NCBI RefSeq assembly: GCF_900114715.1
Contig: NZ_FOTY01000010.1
Location: forward strand, 32,121-96,120
Source: Salibacterium qingdaonense
GTDB lineage: Bacteria; Bacillota; Bacilli; Bacillales; Marinococcaceae
Length of the DNA stretch: 64,000 nucleotides
Reading direction: 5' to 3'
Shown here: positions 61,564 to 64,000 of the stretch, piece by piece
How the letters are laid out: every line of letters begins with the position of its first letter
How positions within the stretch are numbered: position 1 is the first letter of the stretch
Made by a program: the position numbers and the translations under genes
The notes under the pieces: generated by a model
What the model was told of the DNA's origin: nothing
Databases searched by the model: none
The model's input: the letters and a program-made list of their open reading frames with translations, nothing else

Positions 61564-62762
61564 TTTTGTCCTCCTGATTCATGTATCTGATGTAAGAAGC
61601 TGGTCCCGTATTCCGGTGACGTAATCTGGAAATTGTCAGCAATGGTGGCACCGATGTCTGCAAACGTCATCCGGCGTCCCAGATCAATTCCATAAGCCGC
61701 CCGTTTTGTATAGGCAATAAGCGGTACAACTTCACGAGTATGATCGGTACCGTGGTGAACCGGATCGTTGCCGTGGTCCGCGGTTATAATAAGCAGATCG
61801 TCTTCTCTCATCTCGTCAAGCAGCGCCGGAAGACGGGCGTCATATTCCTCGAGGGCGCGGCCGTATCCTTCTGGATCGCGGCGGTGCCCGAACTTGGCGT
61901 CAAAATCGACCAGGTTTAAAAAGCTGATACCATGGAAATCTTCTTTTGCCGACTCCGTAATTCTCTCCATTCCGTCCTCGTTGGAATCCGTCCGCACTGC
62001 TCTTGTGATACCTTCACCGTCATAAATATCGCTTATTTTGCCGATGGCGATACTGTCCAGACCGGCGTCTTTCAATTCATTCATCACCGTCCGGCCAAAA
62101 GGTTTCAACGCATAATCATGGCGGTTGGATGTGCGTTCAAACGCGCCGGGGGATCCGGCAAAAGGTCTTGCAATCACTCTGCCGATCATATAAGGCGCTT
62201 CGTAGGTAAGTTCTCTTGCTTTTTCACAGATACGGTGGAGTTCCTCCACCGGTACTATTTCTTCGTGCGCTGCAATCTGAAGTACCGAGTCCGCAGATGT
62301 ATATACAATCAACGCACCAGTTTCCATATGTTCTTCCCCGAGTTCCTTTATAATTTCCGTACCCGAAGCTACTTTGTTTCCAATAACGCTTCTTTCTGAT
62401 ACTTCCTCAAGCTGTTGGATCAATTCGTCCGGGAAGCCGTGCGGAAATGTACGGAACGGTTCACGGATGTGAAGACCCATGATTTCCCAGTGACCGGTCA
62501 TGGTATCTTTACTGTTCGAAGCTTCCTGCATCACTCCGTAAGAAGCTGCAGAACGGGCTACAGGATGAATGCCTTCCGCCTTTTTAATATTTCCAAGTCC
62601 GAGCTGTTCCATCGCCGGCATCCGGAGTCCGTTACAGTGTTCAGCTGTGTGGCCGAGCGTATCTGCTCCAGAATCTCCGTACTCAGCAGCATCCGGTGCC
62701 TCTCCAATACCAACGGAATCCATCACAATGAGAAATATTCTTTGAAATGAATCATGTGTCAT
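61560..62762 (-). CDS. deoB: Phosphopentomutase
   Basis: This 400-residue alkaline-phosphatase-superfamily enzyme interconverts ribose (or deoxyribose) 1- and 5-phosphate. It has [16 protein letters not shown] near residue 10 (metal site), [11 protein letters not shown] near residue 86 (phosphothreonine) and [12 protein letters not shown] near residue 320 with [11 protein letters not shown]. It passes the sugar phosphates made by the downstream phosphorylases into central metabolism. B. subtilis name drm. Confidence 0.97.
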   Translation of the reverse strand: MTHDSFQRIFLIVMDSVGIGEAPDAAEYGDSGADTLGHTAEHCNGLRMPAMEQLGLGNIKKAEGIHPVARSAASYGVMQEASNSKDTMTGHWEIMGLHIREPFRTFPHGFPDELIQQLEEVSERSVIGNKVASGTEIIKELGEEHMETGALIVYTSADSVLQIAAHEEIVPVEELHRICEKARELTYEAPYMIGRVIARPFAGSPGAFERTSNRHDYALKPFGRTVMNELKDAGLDSIAIGKISDIYDGEGITRAVRTDSNEDGMERITESAKEDFHGISFLNLVDFDAKFGHRRDPEGYGRALEEYDARLPALLDEMREDDLLIITADHGNDPVHHGTDHTREVVPLIAYTKRAAYGIDLGRRMTFADIGATIADNFQITSPEYGTSFLHQIHESGGQK

Positions 62763-62786
62763 GTTTATTCTCCTTCCTCTCCTTCT

Positions 62787-63680
62787 TTATGCTCTGGGGT
62801 GATAGTGAAGATAAACGTCTTTCAGTTTCCTGTTGGAGACATGCGTATAAATCTGGGTAGCGGAAATATCTGCATGTCCCAGCATCTCCTGCACAGCTCT
62901 CAGATCCGCTCCATTCTCAAGAAGATGGGTTGCAAAAGAATGCCGCAGTGTATGAGGAGTCAGCGACTTCTCGACCCCCGCTTTCGCTGCCGATTCTTTT
63001 AGGATTTTCCAGAAACCCTGTCTCGAGAGCTTGTTTCCATGATGATTAACAAACAGTACATCATGCCTTTTCTTCTTCATTAAAGCCGGTCTTGCTCTTT
63101 GCACGTATTCCTCAACGGCATCAGCAGCCGCTTTACCAAGTGGAATGATACGCTCTTTATTACCTTTTCCAAGACAGTGTACAAAACCCATCTGCAGATG
63201 AATATCCCCGGTTTCCAGGCTGCACAGTTCACTGACCCGGAGCCCCGTGGCATACATCAATTCAAGCATCGCCTTATTCCGCTTGGCAAAAGAGGTTGTC
63301 CCGCCTGCTTCGGTCAATAAAGCTTCTATGTCTGTTGTTGATAATACGTCCGGAAGTTTTTTTCCGCTTTTAGGAAGTTCAATAAGTTCAGAAGGGTCTT
63401 TCACTGTTCTTTGTTCCCGAAGCAGAAACTGATGAAAAGCCCGGATGGAAGAAATGGTTCTGGCAATGGTTGACGATGAACGCCCATTTTCTTTTAAGTG
63501 ATGCAGAAATTCAACAATCCAGGAACGTTCGATATTCTGCACATGCGTGATATTATGCTCCGTGAGATAATCAATGTACTGCCCGATATCTCTCTCATAA
63601 GAGCGGAGGGTGTTCTCCGCAAGCCCCTTTTCCACCTGACAGTAATGAATAAAATCGAGTAGGTCCGTCTTCAACTGCAT
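62787..63680 (-). CDS. xerD: Tyrosine recombinase XerD (RipX)
   Basis: This 297-residue recombinase resolves chromosome dimers at dif with XerC (CodV). The N-terminal SAM-like core-binding domain is about 1-88. Catalytic residues are Arg148 (ATGLRVSEL), Lys172 (GKGNKER), His243 and Arg246 (HTLRH), His269 (LGHADI) and nucleophile Tyr278 (TQIYTHV). ATG 63680 follows AAAAGGATGGGA; longer starts overlap yqzK further. Its 5' end overlaps yqzK by about 86 bp. Confidence 0.96.
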   Translation of the reverse strand: MQLKTDLLDFIHYCQVEKGLAENTLRSYERDIGQYIDYLTEHNITHVQNIERSWIVEFLHHLKENGRSSSTIARTISSIRAFHQFLLREQRTVKDPSELIELPKSGKKLPDVLSTTDIEALLTEAGGTTSFAKRNKAMLELMYATGLRVSELCSLETGDIHLQMGFVHCLGKGNKERIIPLGKAAADAVEEYVQRARPALMKKKRHDVLFVNHHGNKLSRQGFWKILKESAAKAGVEKSLTPHTLRHSFATHLLENGADLRAVQEMLGHADISATQIYTHVSNRKLKDVYLHYHPRA

Positions 63681-63861
63681 TCCCATCCTTTTCCCAGTTA
63701 CAGACCGGCAGAAAAGCATCACCGTTCCATACCTGTCTGGCGTCCGTTTCTGTTTTCCTGAGCCGGTCATCCCCTTCATATGTTTCACTTAACCATAGAA
63801 TACCATAATAGAAGGAGAGAAGACACGCACTGAAAACAATAAAAATTTTAAAAGCCTCCAT
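63595..63861 (-). CDS. yqzK: YqzK-like (DUF4227) small membrane protein
   Basis: This 88-residue protein has one membrane helix near the N-terminus (MEAFKIFIVFSACLLSFYYGILWL) and a hydrophilic C-terminus; FYYGILWLSETYE resembles the DUF4227 core of YqzK. It lies directly before xerD, as yqzK does in B. subtilis. The C-terminal 28 codons overlap the xerD start in another frame. Function unknown. A start eight codons upstream (63885) is also open. Confidence 0.65.
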   Translation of the reverse strand: MEAFKIFIVFSACLLSFYYGILWLSETYEGDDRLRKTETDARQVWNGDAFLPVCNWEKDGNAVEDGPTRFYSLLSGGKGACGEHPPLL

Positions 63862-63885
63862 GATATGTGACAAGGTTTTTCCCAA

Positions 63886-64000
63886 GTATAATCTTCCTTT
63901 CTTTCAATCTTGAATTGCAATAATAAATGCAACAACCACCGAAATTCCATTATCTGTCATTATATAATTGTGGCCAACGCCTGTTCGTATCGGTCATTAG
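63886..64000. other. End of window upstream of yqzK
   Basis: About 115 bp of AT-rich sequence. No coding frame runs through the edge; in B. subtilis fur would be next. An imperfect ATTGCAATAATAAATGCAA repeat lies at 63913-63931, possibly a protein site. Nothing firmer can be said. Confidence 0.35.

Noticed and set aside
63886..64000. Search for the end of fur or spoIIM at the right edge
   Set aside because: Stop codons interrupt all minus-strand frames; no supported coding end.

Overview
The window is a stretch of Bacillaceae (endospore-forming Firmicutes) chromosome. It carries the forespore sigma factor operon (spoIIAA-spoIIAB-sigF), spoVA genes, germination lytic genes (sleB, ypeB), spore maturation genes (spmA, spmB, dacB), the resBCDE respiratory genes and the riboflavin operon. 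The order closely follows the Bacillus subtilis segment from gpsA/der through serA, resDE, the rib genes, lysA and sigF to xerD. No phage, integron, CRISPR array or intact IS element was seen. The genus cannot be fixed from sequence alone. The lineage-specific differences (no resA, a family I pyrophosphatase, a split spoVA set, a dispersed Bacillaceae-type repeat) argue for a relative of B. subtilis rather than that species.

Layout. 1-7600: gpsA (cut by the edge), plsY, der, yphA, fni, an S1-domain protein, plsC, cmk and a PilZ protein (motI/ypfA), all on minus. 7600-10000: sleB-ypeB. 10200-13430: a SAM-I riboswitch drives metI and a homocysteine methyltransferase/MTHFR fusion (yitJ). 13480-21000: prsW, a mini zinc ribbon, ansA, ypdA/bdr, a MecA-family adaptor, ypbG, two small membrane proteins, recQ and ypbB. 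21100-25600: ferredoxin, family I pyrophosphatase, a dispersed repeat, a spore-type gamma-D-Glu-diamino acid peptidase, and a T-box leader followed by serA. 25600-31700: an orphan gene, an M23-LysM peptidase, and a cobalamin riboswitch driving btuF-btuC-btuD/cbiZ with a corrinoid adenosyltransferase downstream. 31700-38750: methyltransferase, resE, resD, resC, resB, rluB. 38800-44860: spmB, spmA, dacB, spoVAE(b)-spoVAD-spoVAC, a YhcN/YlaJ-type lipoprotein, and two divergent plus-strand membrane-protein genes, one of them DUF421. 44850-51450: scpB, scpA, DUF309, ribT, then FMN riboswitch-ribD-ribE-ribBA-ribH. 51500-64000: lysA, spoVAF, spoVAB, spoVAA, sigF, spoIIAB, spoIIAA, dacF, pdp, two purine nucleoside phosphorylase paralogues, deoB, xerD, yqzK.

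The most interesting arrangement is the spore genes. The usual single spoVAA-AB-AC-AD-AEb-AEa-AF operon is split. AA, AB and AF sit directly behind sigF. The channel-core genes AC, AD and AEb sit about 10 kb away, behind a YhcN/YlaJ lipoprotein gene and beside a divergent DUF421 gene, which is the gene content of the 'spoVA2' heat-resistance operon. By eye, both halves have sigma-G-type promoters (GTATA-N18-CATACTA before spoVAA; ACATA-N18-CATACTA before the lipoprotein gene), and the DUF421 gene has a sigma-F-like promoter. The window therefore reads as a two-locus forespore regulon rebuilt around the SpoVA channel. A second point is a tandem pair of type II purine nucleoside phosphorylases in which one copy has changed the two base-recognition residues in the direction expected for 6-aminopurines.

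Promoter, terminator and riboswitch calls were made by reading the sequence, without folding or database searches.
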